DNA of 64,000 bases from Paracoccaceae bacterium. GTDB lineage: Bacteria > Pseudomonadota > Alphaproteobacteria > Rhodobacterales > Rhodobacteraceae. The notes beneath the pieces were generated by a model. That model was given only the letters and a program-made list of their open reading frames with translations, was not told the DNA's origin and did no database searches. Position numbers and translations under genes: made by a program. The DNA lies in the NCBI GenBank assembly GCA_020622085.1, contig JAHRYM010000001.1:867117-931116 (forward strand), written 5' to 3'. Position 1 is the first letter of the stretch. Every line of letters begins with the position of its first letter. Below, one piece after another: positions 1 to 8,099 of this stretch.

Positions 1-654
1 CAGCCATCCCTCCAGCCCGTCCTGCACCATCGGCCATGCGACATCGTCGATGGCCTCGATCCCCAGGGCATCGGCGATGATCCAGTCGCCGCCCGCCGGC
101 ACCTTTCCCGCCAGGTCGCCATAGCCCCAGCCGGTCATCTCGGGGGGGGCGGCGGCGATAACGTCCAGGTCGGCCAGCAGAACCCGGGCCGGGCGGCAGG
201 GAATGGTCTTCTTGAATCCCTTCTCCGAAAGCGGCGCCCCGGCCGAGGTGTAGCCGTCCATGCTCGCCGCCGTTGCAACGCTCATGTAGGGGATCCCGGC
301 CATGAAGGCCGCGTATTTCACCACATCGTTCATCACGCCCGAGCCGATGGCGATGGGGGTGTCGCCCGGCCCCAGTTCGGCGCCCAGGGCCTTGGCCAGG
401 TCGACCGTGGGTTTGGGGCGGGGGCGGGCAGGGATCACGTGGCGCCGGCAGGGGATGCCTGCGGCGGTCAGCGCGGCCTCGACTTGCGGGCCGGCGGCGT
501 CCCAGCCACGGTCGTCGGCCAGCAGCAGCGCCGGGCCCGCGAAGTGGCGGGCGTAGACCTGCGCCGTTTCGGCCAGGACGCCGCGCCCGATGCGCACCTC
601 GGCCACATGCACCGACCGGGCCACAGCCCTGCGGATCAGATCCTCCCCGTTCAT
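1..654 (-). CDS. glycerol-1-phosphate dehydrogenase family protein (AraM/EgsA type), C-terminus outside window
   Basis: Reading leftward from an ATG at 654, 218 residues are open to the window edge, so the C-terminus is missing. The family is the iron-containing alcohol dehydrogenase-like sn-glycerol-1-phosphate dehydrogenases. Visible motifs are GSGVMNDVVKY (about residues 104-113, NAD(P) binding), MDGYTSAGAPL (132-142) and GYGDLAGK (177-184), where the first metal ligand of the family lies. Its ATG overlaps the stop of the ABC ATPase gene (ATGA, 651-654), so the two are translationally coupled. AraM of Bacillus subtilis is the known relative found in a sugar operon. Here, beside a sugar ABC transporter and an FGGY kinase, a polyol or polyol-phosphate substrate is more likely than archaeal-type lipid synthesis; that is inference. 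Confidence 0.85.
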   Translation of the reverse strand, partial: MNGEDLIRRAVARSVHVAEVRIGRGVLAETAQVYARHFAGPALLLADDRGWDAAGPQVEAALTAAGIPCRRHVIPARPRPKPTVDLAKALGAELGPGDTPIAIGSGVMNDVVKYAAFMAGIPYMSVATAASMDGYTSAGAPLSEKGFKKTIPCRPARVLLADLDVIAAAPPEMTGWGYGDLAGKVPAGGDWIIADALGIEAIDDVAWPMVQDGLEGWL

Positions 655-1712
655 GCCGGCACTCCGCCCGATCCGAGCGTCTGCCCGTCGGCCCCGAAAT
701 GGTGCTGGCGCGATGGTGGCAGATCCAGCCCGATCACCGCGTCGCGGTCCAGCTTCGTGTCGCCGTCGGCCCGGACGACCAGCGTCTGCCCTCCGGCCAG
801 ACGGACATAGAGATAGGCATCGCCACCCAAGGTCTCGGTCAGCATCACCTTCGCGGCCAACTGGCCCTGTCCTTCGGGGCGCAGGACCAGATGTTCGGGC
901 CGGATGCCCAGCTTGACGGTGCCCGGCGGGGCCGCTCCCAGAGCCACGCCCTCGACCATCACCTGCTCGTCATGCAGTTCGGTGACCAGGAAGTTCATCG
1001 AAGGCGCCCCGATGAACCCCGCCACGAATTCGCTGGCCGGGCGGTGGTAAAGCTCCATCGGGGCACCCACCTGTTCAATGCGCCCCGCATTCAGCACAAC
1101 GATCTTGTCCGCCATGGTCATCGCCTCGACCTGATCATGCGTGACATAGACCATGGTCGCCTTCAGGTCGCGGTGCAACGCCTCCAACTCGACCCGCATC
1201 TGCACCCGCAGCTTCGCGTCCAGGTTCGACAGGGGTTCGTCGAAAAGGAAGACCTTCGGCTCTTTCACGATGGCCCGCCCGATGGCCACCCTTTGCCGCT
1301 GCCCGCCCGACAACTGCCCCGGCTTGCGGTCCAGATAGGGCTCAAGCTGCAGGATGCGCGCGGCCCCGGCGATGCGGCGACTGCGGTCGGCCTCGGAGAA
1401 GTTGTTGACCTTCATCCCGAAATCCATGTTCTCGCGCACCGTCATGTGCGGATAAAGCGCATAGGACTGGAAAACCATTGCCACGTCGCGGTCCGATGGC
1501 GCGGCGCGCGTCACGTCGCGGTCGCCGATGTGGATGGTTCCGTCCGAAATATCTTCCAGACCCGCGATCGAGCGCAGCAACGTCGACTTGCCGCAACCCG
1601 ATGGACCGACAAAGACGGCAAATTCGCCGTCCGCGATGGTCAGGGATACGGAATGCAGAGCCTGCGTGGCGCCGTAGAACTTGTTCACGCCTGACAGCCT
1701 GACTTCGGCCAT
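651..1712 (-). CDS. carbohydrate ABC transporter ATP-binding protein (MalK/UgpC type)
   Basis: A 353-residue cytoplasmic ATPase that powers a sugar importer. Walker A GPSGCGKS is at about residues 36-43, the signature LSGGQRQR near 135, Walker B with [12 protein letters not shown] near 155-166, and the last 110 residues form a TOBE-type regulatory domain, as in MalK and UgpC. Length is normal for the group. It is transcribed away from the binding protein and permease genes at 1865-5005, which have no ATPase of their own, so it is their natural partner. It overlaps the downstream dehydrogenase gene by four bases. The substrate cannot be read from the ATPase. Confidence 0.95.
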   Translation of the reverse strand: MAEVRLSGVNKFYGATQALHSVSLTIADGEFAVFVGPSGCGKSTLLRSIAGLEDISDGTIHIGDRDVTRAAPSDRDVAMVFQSYALYPHMTVRENMDFGMKVNNFSEADRSRRIAGAARILQLEPYLDRKPGQLSGGQRQRVAIGRAIVKEPKVFLFDEPLSNLDAKLRVQMRVELEALHRDLKATMVYVTHDQVEAMTMADKIVVLNAGRIEQVGAPMELYHRPASEFVAGFIGAPSMNFLVTELHDEQVMVEGVALGAAPPGTVKLGIRPEHLVLRPEGQGQLAAKVMLTETLGGDAYLYVRLAGGQTLVVRADGDTKLDRDAVIGLDLPPSRQHHFGADGQTLGSGGVPA

Positions 1713-1774
1713 GGGCGACCCCTTCCCTTGCCCGGCCCCTTCGGCCGGGGTGCGCGGGTTCCTTGCGATTTTCC

Positions 1775-1860
1775 GGTTGACTCAACCTAGTTTCGATACA
1801 TTCATATGTGCAGCGTTACAAATGGAAGTCAACTCTGCAACGCTGAACCCTTAGGGAGGA
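1775..1860. promoter_or_regulatory. divergent control region with palindromes
   Basis: The 152-base gap between the ATPase gene and the binding protein gene holds a 13-bp palindrome with a single central base, GGTTGACTCAACC at 1775-1787. It also holds a wider inverted pair, CAGCGTT at 1811-1817 and AACGCTG at 1839-1845. An AGGGAGGA ribosome binding site at 1853-1860 serves the ATG at 1865. The SorC-type regulator encoded at 5013 is the obvious candidate ligand-responsive protein. Which repeat it binds is not known. Confidence 0.5.
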
Positions 1861-1864
1861 AAAC

Positions 1865-3205
1865 ATGAAACTCAAGTCGCATGTCAGCGCGCTTGCGGTG
1901 GCGTCGGCGTCGCTGGCCGGCCTGGGCGGCGCGGCGCAGGCATGGTCGCTGGAAGAGGCTGCCAAGCCCTATGCCGGGACCGAGCTGGAAGTGCTGTTCC
2001 TGGACCGGCCGGGTTACAACGCCGCGATCAAGATGCTGCCTGAATTCGAGGCGGCAACCGGCATCAAGGTCAACTACACCACCGTGCCCTACGAGAACGC
2101 GCTTGGCGAACAGGTGCGCGATTTCGTGGCAGGGGGGGATCTCGACATCGCATTGATCGACCTGGTCTGGATGGGAAACTTTGCGGAAAACGGCTGGCTG
2201 GTGCCGTCGGAGACCTTCGTCAACAACCCCGAGCTCGCCGACCCTGACCTGGACATGGCCGATTTCTTCCCGCTGATCCTTGATGCGTTCGGGTCGTGGA
2301 ACGGCGTGAACTATGGCCTGCCCTTCGACAACTACTCGGGCCTTCTTTTCTACAACAAGTGCATGCTCAAGGATGCCGGGTTCGATGCGCCGCCCGCCAC
2401 CTGGTCCGAAGTGATGGATACCTACGGCCCGGCGTTGACGAAGGACGGGAAATTCGCCTATGCGCTGCAATCCAAGCGCAACGAGACGCAGTCGGCCGAC
2501 AGCTTTGCCCGCTTTCTCTGGCCCTTCGGCGGCAGCTTCCTGAACGCCGAGTTCAAGTCGAACCTTCTGTCTCCTGAAAGCCAGGCGGGCCTGAATTTCC
2601 GCCAGGATCTGATGAAGTTCATGCCTGCGGGCATCGTCGCCTATGACCATGCCGAGACGGTGAATGCCTTCGCGCAAGGTGACGTGGCGATGATCACCGA
2701 ATGGTCGGCCTTCTATTCGACCGTCGTCAGCCCCGAGACCTCCAAAGTCGCGGATTGTGTTGAAATCGCCCCGGAACCCAAGGGGCCGGCGGGTCGGAAA
2801 CCGGCGCTTGGCGGCTTCTCGCTGGCGGTCGCAACCCAGGCGGACGATGCCGAAAAGGCGGCGGGCTGGCTCTTCATCCAATGGGTGACGTCGAAGGCCA
2901 AGTCCGGCCAGTATCTTGAGATGGGCGGGGTTCCGGGGCGTCAGTCGGCCTATACCGACCCGGCGCTTGCCGAGAAGTTCAAGTTCATCCCCGCACTGGT
3001 CGAAAGCTGGCAGGAAGGTGTGCCGGAATTCCGCCCGCGCTTTGCCGAATGGCCCGCGATCACCGAAATCGTGCAGGAATGGGGCACCAAGATGATGCTG
3101 GGTGAAGTCAGCGTCGAGGAAGGCTCCAGGATGATCGGCGAAAAGATGGAAGCGGTCCTTGCCGAGGCTGGCTACTACGACGGCAAGAAGCCGCTGGCGC
3201 AGTAA
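1865..3205 (+). CDS. extracellular solute-binding protein, family 1 (sugar/polyol ABC importer)
   Basis: A 446-residue periplasmic binding protein. The N-terminus is a Sec signal peptide of about 26 residues ending AQA before WSLEE. The rest is a typical family 1 carbohydrate binding fold, with GGDLDIALIDLVW in the first lobe and the NGVNYGLPFDNYSGLLFYN hinge region. A strong AGGGAGGA site supports the start. It heads the rightward operon and is followed by two permeases. The SmoE/MalE-like family suggests a sugar or sugar alcohol, but the ligand cannot be predicted from sequence alone. Confidence 0.93.
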   Translation: MKLKSHVSALAVASASLAGLGGAAQAWSLEEAAKPYAGTELEVLFLDRPGYNAAIKMLPEFEAATGIKVNYTTVPYENALGEQVRDFVAGGDLDIALIDLVWMGNFAENGWLVPSETFVNNPELADPDLDMADFFPLILDAFGSWNGVNYGLPFDNYSGLLFYNKCMLKDAGFDAPPATWSEVMDTYGPALTKDGKFAYALQSKRNETQSADSFARFLWPFGGSFLNAEFKSNLLSPESQAGLNFRQDLMKFMPAGIVAYDHAETVNAFAQGDVAMITEWSAFYSTVVSPETSKVADCVEIAPEPKGPAGRKPALGGFSLAVATQADDAEKAAGWLFIQWVTSKAKSGQYLEMGGVPGRQSAYTDPALAEKFKFIPALVESWQEGVPEFRPRFAEWPAITEIVQEWGTKMMLGEVSVEEGSRMIGEKMEAVLAEAGYYDGKKPLAQ

Positions 3206-3243
3206 TCTCCACCCGAAAGAGGTGCTGAAACAAGGCACCAGCA

Positions 3244-3269
3244 GGCCCCCGCTCCTTGGGGCGGGGGCC
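3244..3269 (+). promoter_or_regulatory. intercistronic GC-rich hairpin
   Basis: GGCCCCCGC at 3244-3252 pairs with GCGGGGGCC at 3261-3269 across an 8-nt loop. There is no T tract after it and the permease gene follows within 30 bases. Hairpins here usually protect the abundant binding protein message or lower permease expression, rather than terminate fully. Confidence 0.65.
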
Positions 3270-3297
3270 GATCACGAGGACTGATGCGAGGATTCCG

Positions 3298-4176
3298 ATG
3301 ACTTTCCGCGTGCCCCGGCGCACCATCGCCGCCTTCCTTGGCCCCGCCGTCGCGGCCCTGGCGCTGGTCGGCATCGCGCCGCTCCTCTACGCGGTCTGGA
3401 AAAGCCTGCATTACTTCAACCTGACCAAACTCGCCCAGCAGAAATTCGTGGGGCTGGATAACTACGCGTCCGTTCTCACCGACCTGGTCTTCTGGCAGGC
3501 AATGGGCCGCACCGCCCTGCTTTTCGTCATCGCGGTTCCGATCGAGGTCGCGTTTGGCCTCCTGATCGCGCTGGTCCTGCACCGCCCCGGCCTTGGCTTC
3601 TGGAAGACGGCAACGCGCCTGTCGCTGGTGCTGCCGATGGCCACGACCTATGCCGTCGTCGGTCTTCTGGCCCAGGTGATGCTGAACCAGAAATACGGCG
3701 TCATCAATCAGATGCTGGGCTGGATCGGCGTCGATGCGATCAATTTCATCGGGGATCCGACAAATGCATTCATTGCCGTGGTGATCTGGGACATCTGGCA
3801 ATGGACACCCTTTGTCGCGCTGGTCCTGCTTGCCGGTCTCTCCACCGTCCCGCCCGAGATCGAGGAGGCTGCCAAGCTCGAGACGAAGTCGAACCGGATC
3901 GTGCTGCGCCATGTCCAGTTGCCGTTCCTGATCCCCAGCCTTGTCGCCGTGCTGATCCTGCGCACCGCCGATACCCTGAAGCTTTTCGACATGCCCTTCA
4001 CCATGACCCGCGGCGGCCCGGGCTCGGCCACCGAATTCATTGCCGTCCTGATCGAGCGGGTCGGCAACCGCCAGTTCGACATCGGCATGGCCGCCGCGCA
4101 GTCGATCATCATGCTGGCGATCACGATCCTGCTTGCCAGGGTCTACATCCGGCTCTTCTACCGCGAGGTCCGCTGA
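3298..4176 (+). CDS. sugar ABC transporter permease (MalF/UgpA type)
   Basis: A 292-residue inner membrane permease with six predicted membrane segments. The EAA loop is visible as EIEEAAKLETKS, followed by LPFLIPSLVAVL, the contact site for the ATPase. The ATG at 3298 is preferred over the upstream ATG at 3256, because the extension would run through the GC-rich hairpin region and adds non-family sequence. It stops one base before the next permease gene. Substrate is shared with the binding protein at 1865. Confidence 0.92.
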   Translation: MTFRVPRRTIAAFLGPAVAALALVGIAPLLYAVWKSLHYFNLTKLAQQKFVGLDNYASVLTDLVFWQAMGRTALLFVIAVPIEVAFGLLIALVLHRPGLGFWKTATRLSLVLPMATTYAVVGLLAQVMLNQKYGVINQMLGWIGVDAINFIGDPTNAFIAVVIWDIWQWTPFVALVLLAGLSTVPPEIEEAAKLETKSNRIVLRHVQLPFLIPSLVAVLILRTADTLKLFDMPFTMTRGGPGSATEFIAVLIERVGNRQFDIGMAAAQSIIMLAITILLARVYIRLFYREVR

Positions 4177-4177
4177 C

Positions 4178-5005
4178 ATGGCTGCCCCCGTCCAACGCCG
4201 CAGCCAGTGGGGCGAAGCCCTCCTTCTGCTCCTCATCGGGCTTTTTTGCGTGTTTCCGTTCTACTGGATGGTTACCACCAGCCTGAAGACCCAGGTCGTG
4301 GCCCTTGAATCCCCGCCGGTCTGGTGGTTCACGCCGACGCTTGCCAACTACTGGGAGGTGCTCTTTGTCGACAAGGTCGGCCCCGCGCTCATCAACTCGA
4401 TCATCGTCGCGGTCTGCACCACGGCTCTGGCCGTCGGCCTTGGCACTCCTGCGGCCTATGCGCTGGCAAGGTTCGAGTTCCGCGGCAAGCAGGATCTGTG
4501 GTTCTGGTTCATCACCAACCGCTTTGTCAGCCCCGTGGTCCTGGCATTCCCGGTCTTCCTGATCGCCCGCGGGACCGGCCTGCGCGACACCCATATCGCG
4601 CTGATCCTGATGTATCTGACCTTCACCCTGCCGATCGTGATCTGGATCTGCACCGACCAGTTCCGCAGCATCCCGCGCGAACTGGACGAGGCGGCGATGC
4701 TGGAGGGCGCCAGCCAATGGCGGATCTTCCGCTCGATCTGCCTGCCGCTCGCCATGCCGGGCGTTGCGGTCAGCTCGATCCTGTCCTTCATCTTTTCCTG
4801 GAACGAGCTTCTCTTTGCCTACATCCTCGCGCCCAAGGCGGCCAAGACTGCCCCTGCCATGGCCGTGACCTTCATGGAAGGTTATGATGTGCCCTATGGA
4901 AAGATCATGGCGACATCGACCCTGATCGTGGTTCCGGTCTTGATTTTCGCGCTGCTTGCGTCAAAGCACCTTGTCCGGGGCCTGACGATGGGGGCCGTGA
5001 AATAG
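4178..5005 (+). CDS. sugar ABC transporter permease (MalG/UgpE type)
   Basis: A 275-residue permease with six predicted membrane helices, the second subunit of the importer. The EAA loop reads ELDEAAMLEGASQW followed by ICLPLAMPGVAV, in the position used by MalG for coupling to the ATPase. The start at 4178 follows the TGA of the previous permease by a single base. An upstream in-frame ATG would extend into the preceding gene and is not supported. Confidence 0.92.
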   Translation: MAAPVQRRSQWGEALLLLLIGLFCVFPFYWMVTTSLKTQVVALESPPVWWFTPTLANYWEVLFVDKVGPALINSIIVAVCTTALAVGLGTPAAYALARFEFRGKQDLWFWFITNRFVSPVVLAFPVFLIARGTGLRDTHIALILMYLTFTLPIVIWICTDQFRSIPRELDEAAMLEGASQWRIFRSICLPLAMPGVAVSSILSFIFSWNELLFAYILAPKAAKTAPAMAVTFMEGYDVPYGKIMATSTLIVVPVLIFALLASKHLVRGLTMGAVK

Positions 5006-5012
5006 GCAGGTC

Positions 5013-5984
5013 ATGGCGCGCGCACCGAAGCTTCCGCAGATCGACACAGAAGAGAGGTTCCTCGCGCAGGTTGCCTGGGCCTATCATGTCGAGGGCCTGA
5101 CCCAGGAAAAGGTCGCGGCAAAGCTTGGCGCCACCCGGTTGCGGGTGAACAAGGCCCTGTCCGAGGCGTCGGCGCGGGGGTTGGTGCGGATCACCTTCAA
5201 TACCGCCTTCGCCGCCTGCGCAGAGCTTGAAGCCGCACTCCGCGCCCGGTTCGGCCTGCGCCAGGCCTATGTCGCTCCGGCGCCGATGGACCCGCGCGAC
5301 GTGCAGATGATCGTGGGAGCCGCGCTTGGAAACCTTTTGTCCGAAGTGCTGGCCGACCGGTCGGTGCGGCTTTTCGGCATGTCCTGGGGCGGCACACTGA
5401 ATATCGCCACCCGCTTTGTAGCCGCGATGGAGCGGCCTGATCTGGAAATCGTCAGCGTCATGGGCGGGCTGACGCGCGGTTCAGACCTGAACAGTTTTGA
5501 AATCACCACGCGGCTGGCCGACCTGCTGGGTGCGCAGCACAGCTATTTCACCGCGCCGCTTTATGCCGGCAGCCGGGAAAGCCGCGATACGATCATGCAG
5601 CTCGATGTCTTCCGCGAGGTGCTGGAAAAGCTGCGCAGCGTCGACGCGCTGGCCATGGCGGCAGGCGACATCTCGAAGAACTCGCTTCTGATGCGCGATG
5701 GTCTGCCCGGCGACGTGACGATGGATGACCTGCTGGCGCTGGGCGCGGTGGGCGATGCCCTGGGTGTGGTGATCGACGCCGAAGGCCAGCCGATCCCGCA
5801 TCCGATCAACGAACGCGTCATCGGCATCGGCCTTGCCGACCTGGCGCCCATCCCGAATGTCATTCTGGCCGCCGGCGGGCCGCACAAGGTTCCCGTCGTC
5901 CGTGCCGTTCTCAGGCGGCAGGTCGTCAAGACGCTGGTCACCGACGAAGCGACGGCCCGCGCCTTGCTGGAGCAGGGCGCATGA
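5013..5984 (+). CDS. SorC/DeoR-type transcriptional regulator
   Basis: A 323-residue regulator. An N-terminal helix-turn-helix (YHVEGLTQEKVAAKLG followed by TRLRVNKALSEA, residues about 20-55) precedes a C-terminal sugar-phosphate sensing domain of the SorC family, with SMGGLTRGSD and the FTAPLYAGS region. Members usually bind a phosphorylated sugar and act as repressor or activator of their own operon. It lies between the transporter and the kinase gene, with which it overlaps by four bases (ATGA at 5981). The palindromes before 1865 are candidate operators. Confidence 0.9.
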   Translation: MARAPKLPQIDTEERFLAQVAWAYHVEGLTQEKVAAKLGATRLRVNKALSEASARGLVRITFNTAFAACAELEAALRARFGLRQAYVAPAPMDPRDVQMIVGAALGNLLSEVLADRSVRLFGMSWGGTLNIATRFVAAMERPDLEIVSVMGGLTRGSDLNSFEITTRLADLLGAQHSYFTAPLYAGSRESRDTIMQLDVFREVLEKLRSVDALAMAAGDISKNSLLMRDGLPGDVTMDDLLALGAVGDALGVVIDAEGQPIPHPINERVIGIGLADLAPIPNVILAAGGPHKVPVVRAVLRRQVVKTLVTDEATARALLEQGA

Positions 5985-7432
5985 CCCTGCACATCGGGAT
6001 CGACCTGGGAACTTCCGGCATCAAGGCGGTGCTGATCGAGGATCTGATCCGCGTCATCGCCGTCGCTGCCGAACCGGTCGCCGTCAGCCGCCCGAAGGTC
6101 GGCTACAGCGAACAGCAGGGCGATCTGTGGGTTTCCACCGTCCTGACCTGCCTTGACCGCCTTGCCGCCATGGCTCCGCAGCAGATGGCCGCCGTCCGCG
6201 GCATCGGGCTTTCGGGGCAGATGCTCGCCGCGCTGATCCTTGACCGGCAACTGAGGCCCCTGCGCCCCGCAATGCTGTGGAATGACCAGCGTGCGCTTGT
6301 CGAATGCGCGGAGCTTCTGGCCAAGGTGCCCGACATAGGTCGGCGCACCAACGGCACCCCGGACCCCGGCATCACCGCGCCCAAGCTCATGTGGCTGAGG
6401 AAGCACGAACCCGAGCTGATGGATCGGGCGCGGATGCTCATGCTGACCAAGGATTATGTGCGCCTGGCCCTGACCGGAGAGGTCGCCACCGAGCCCTCCG
6501 ACGCCGGGGGCACCCAGTTGTTTGACGTCGCCCGCGGTCGCTGGGCGCCCGACCTCTGCGCCGCCGCCGGCTGGGATCCTGCGCATCTGCCCCCGGTCGT
6601 TGACAGCTGGGCCGAGGCGGGGCGCCTGAAGCCCGACCTCTGTGCCCGCTGGGGCATGAAGGGCCCGGTTTCGGTGGCCGCAGGGGCGGGCGACAACATG
6701 GGATCGACGCTCGGCGCCGGGGGCGCGCGTCCGGGGGACGCGGTGCTGACGATCGGCACCTCGGGCGTGGCCTGCATCGTTGACGCGGCCTTCCATCCCG
6801 GCCCGGAACGCGCGATCCTGACCTCGGCCCATGTGGCGCCGGATGTGTTTCTGTCGATGGGCGTGGTCATGTCCGCCACCGCGAGCCTCGACTGGGTCGG
6901 GCAGCTTTGCGGGCGCCAGGTTCCGGACCTTGACGCGGAGGCGACGGCCTTCATCGCCGCCGAAGGTCCGGCAACCGCACCCGTCTTCCTGCCAAGCCTT
7001 ACCGGTATCCGCACACCCCTGAACCGGCCCGGGATGACCGGGCGCATTTCCGGCCTGCATCCGGGCGTGACGCCCGCGATGCTCGCCTATGCCACGATGG
7101 AGGGCGTGGCCTTTCAGTTTGCCGACTGCATCGCCGCGCAACAAGAGGTCGGCGCGCGGCCCGATCACTTCACGGTCGTCGGCGGCGGCACGCGCAGTCC
7201 GCTCTGGCTCATGCTTCTTGCCACGGCGCTCGACCGCAGCATCAGCCTGATCGACGGCGCCGACCTTGCGGGTCCGCGCGGTGCCGCACGTCTTGCCGCG
7301 ACGGCGGCCGGCGCGCCGCTTTCCGTGCTGCATGAACCCGTCGCGGCGACCTGCGTCATCCCGCCCGATCCATCCCTGTCAGGGGCGATGGCACTGCGCC
7401 GGGAAGCCATGCAGGCCCTTGTGGCGGGATAG
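5981..7432 (+). CDS. FGGY-family carbohydrate kinase, xylulokinase-like
   Basis: A 483-residue cytoplasmic sugar kinase. The first ATP-binding segment is IDLGTSGIKAV (residues 7-17), the catalytic aspartate is D238 in AGAGDNMGST, and the C-terminal nucleotide site is the VVGGGTRSPLW region. Length and layout match XylB. However, XylB has GQMHG in the substrate loop whereas this protein reads GQMLAALILD (79-88), so the histidine is a leucine. No xylose isomerase or xylitol dehydrogenase is adjacent. It may therefore act on another ketose or polyol. The ATG overlaps the regulator stop, and it is the last gene of the operon. Confidence 0.9.
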   Translation: MTLHIGIDLGTSGIKAVLIEDLIRVIAVAAEPVAVSRPKVGYSEQQGDLWVSTVLTCLDRLAAMAPQQMAAVRGIGLSGQMLAALILDRQLRPLRPAMLWNDQRALVECAELLAKVPDIGRRTNGTPDPGITAPKLMWLRKHEPELMDRARMLMLTKDYVRLALTGEVATEPSDAGGTQLFDVARGRWAPDLCAAAGWDPAHLPPVVDSWAEAGRLKPDLCARWGMKGPVSVAAGAGDNMGSTLGAGGARPGDAVLTIGTSGVACIVDAAFHPGPERAILTSAHVAPDVFLSMGVVMSATASLDWVGQLCGRQVPDLDAEATAFIAAEGPATAPVFLPSLTGIRTPLNRPGMTGRISGLHPGVTPAMLAYATMEGVAFQFADCIAAQQEVGARPDHFTVVGGGTRSPLWLMLLATALDRSISLIDGADLAGPRGAARLAATAAGAPLSVLHEPVAATCVIPPDPSLSGAMALRREAMQALVAG

Positions 7433-7702
7433 GCTGCCGGAAGCTGGATCGGCAAAAGGGCAGGGGAGCAGGGATGAGGGCCCAGGTCGCCCCGCCACGG
7501 CTCGCGAGAAGGCGCGAGGACAGCCACGTGTCTGATCGGGCAGGTCTTCGCAGGCGGCAAGCCCGACGATCATCGTGATCGCCCCAGTCCCGATATCACG
7601 TCCGATAGCTGCTCGCCCGCATCCCCCGTCGTGCGCCGGTGCCCGACCTGCGGGCGGATCTCCTACCTCGCGCAGGAGCCGCGAGCCCTGCGACCTTTCC
7701 AC
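7433..7702. other. no gene recognised between kinase and tRNA promoter
   Basis: This GC-rich stretch carries short chance reading frames on both strands, but none with a family match, signal peptide or convincing ribosome binding site. I see no terminator with a T tract after the kinase. Confidence 0.5.
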
Positions 7703-7729
7703 TTGCTCCCGTCCACGCGCCACTATAAA
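7703..7729 (+). promoter_or_regulatory. candidate sigma-70 promoter of tRNA-Ser
   Basis: TTGCTC at 7703-7708 and TATAAA at 7724-7729 are separated by 15 bases and end 9 bases before the mature tRNA 5' end. The spacing is a little short, but the -10 is close to consensus in otherwise GC-rich DNA. Confidence 0.5.
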
Positions 7730-7738
7730 CGGGCAGGC

Positions 7739-7828
7739 GGAGTGGTGGCCGAGTGGTCGAAGGCACACCCCTGCTAAGGGTGCAGGCGGGAAACCGCCTC
7801 GAGGGTTCGAATCCCTTCCACTCCGCCA
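7739..7828 (+). tRNA. tRNA-Ser(GCT)
   Basis: A 90-nt tRNA with encoded CCA. The acceptor arm pairs GGAGTGG (7739-7745) with CCACTCC (7818-7824); G7825 is the discriminator and CCA is 7826-7828. The anticodon loop CTGCTAA gives GCT at 7773-7775. A long variable arm (GGCGGGAAACCGCC core) is typical for serine. The T loop is TTCGAAT. The tRNA borders the accessory region to its right and is a plausible integration site. Confidence 0.97.
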
Positions 7829-7854
7829 CTTGCCCCCGCGAAAGCGTTCTCCCG

Positions 7855-7876
7855 ATCCGGCTATGGCCGGATTTTT
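7855..7876 (+). terminator. Rho-independent terminator after tRNA-Ser
   Basis: ATCCGGC (7855-7861), a four-base loop and GCCGGAT (7866-7872) form a perfect 7-bp stem running into TTTTT (7872-7876). Confidence 0.8.
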
Positions 7877-8099
7877 CCGTTGTTTTCGGGGGTTATGCGG
7901 GTGGGGCTGTTAACCGGCCCCGACGCGATGACGCCCGAAAGCGTTCTCTCCGGGCCGATATTCTCCGGACCTGTTAACCGCGCCATTCCGGTTAATTTCG
8001 GCATCTATCTGTAATGCAACGGAGAATAAGATCCTGCGGCTGGCAACCGTTCGCAGGGACAAATCCCCTGCGCCCGCGACTGAAATCGAAACGGCCGGA

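Noticed and set aside
1829-3238. Long antisense reading frames opposite binding protein, glycosyltransferase, taurine and transporter genes.
   Set aside because: They mirror codon bias of real genes in GC-rich DNA, are rich in Arg, His, Gly and Asp, and have no motifs or ribosome binding sites.
5981-7432. Naming the kinase xylB outright.
   Set aside because: The substrate-loop histidine is replaced and no xylose genes are adjacent, so only a family-level name is justified.
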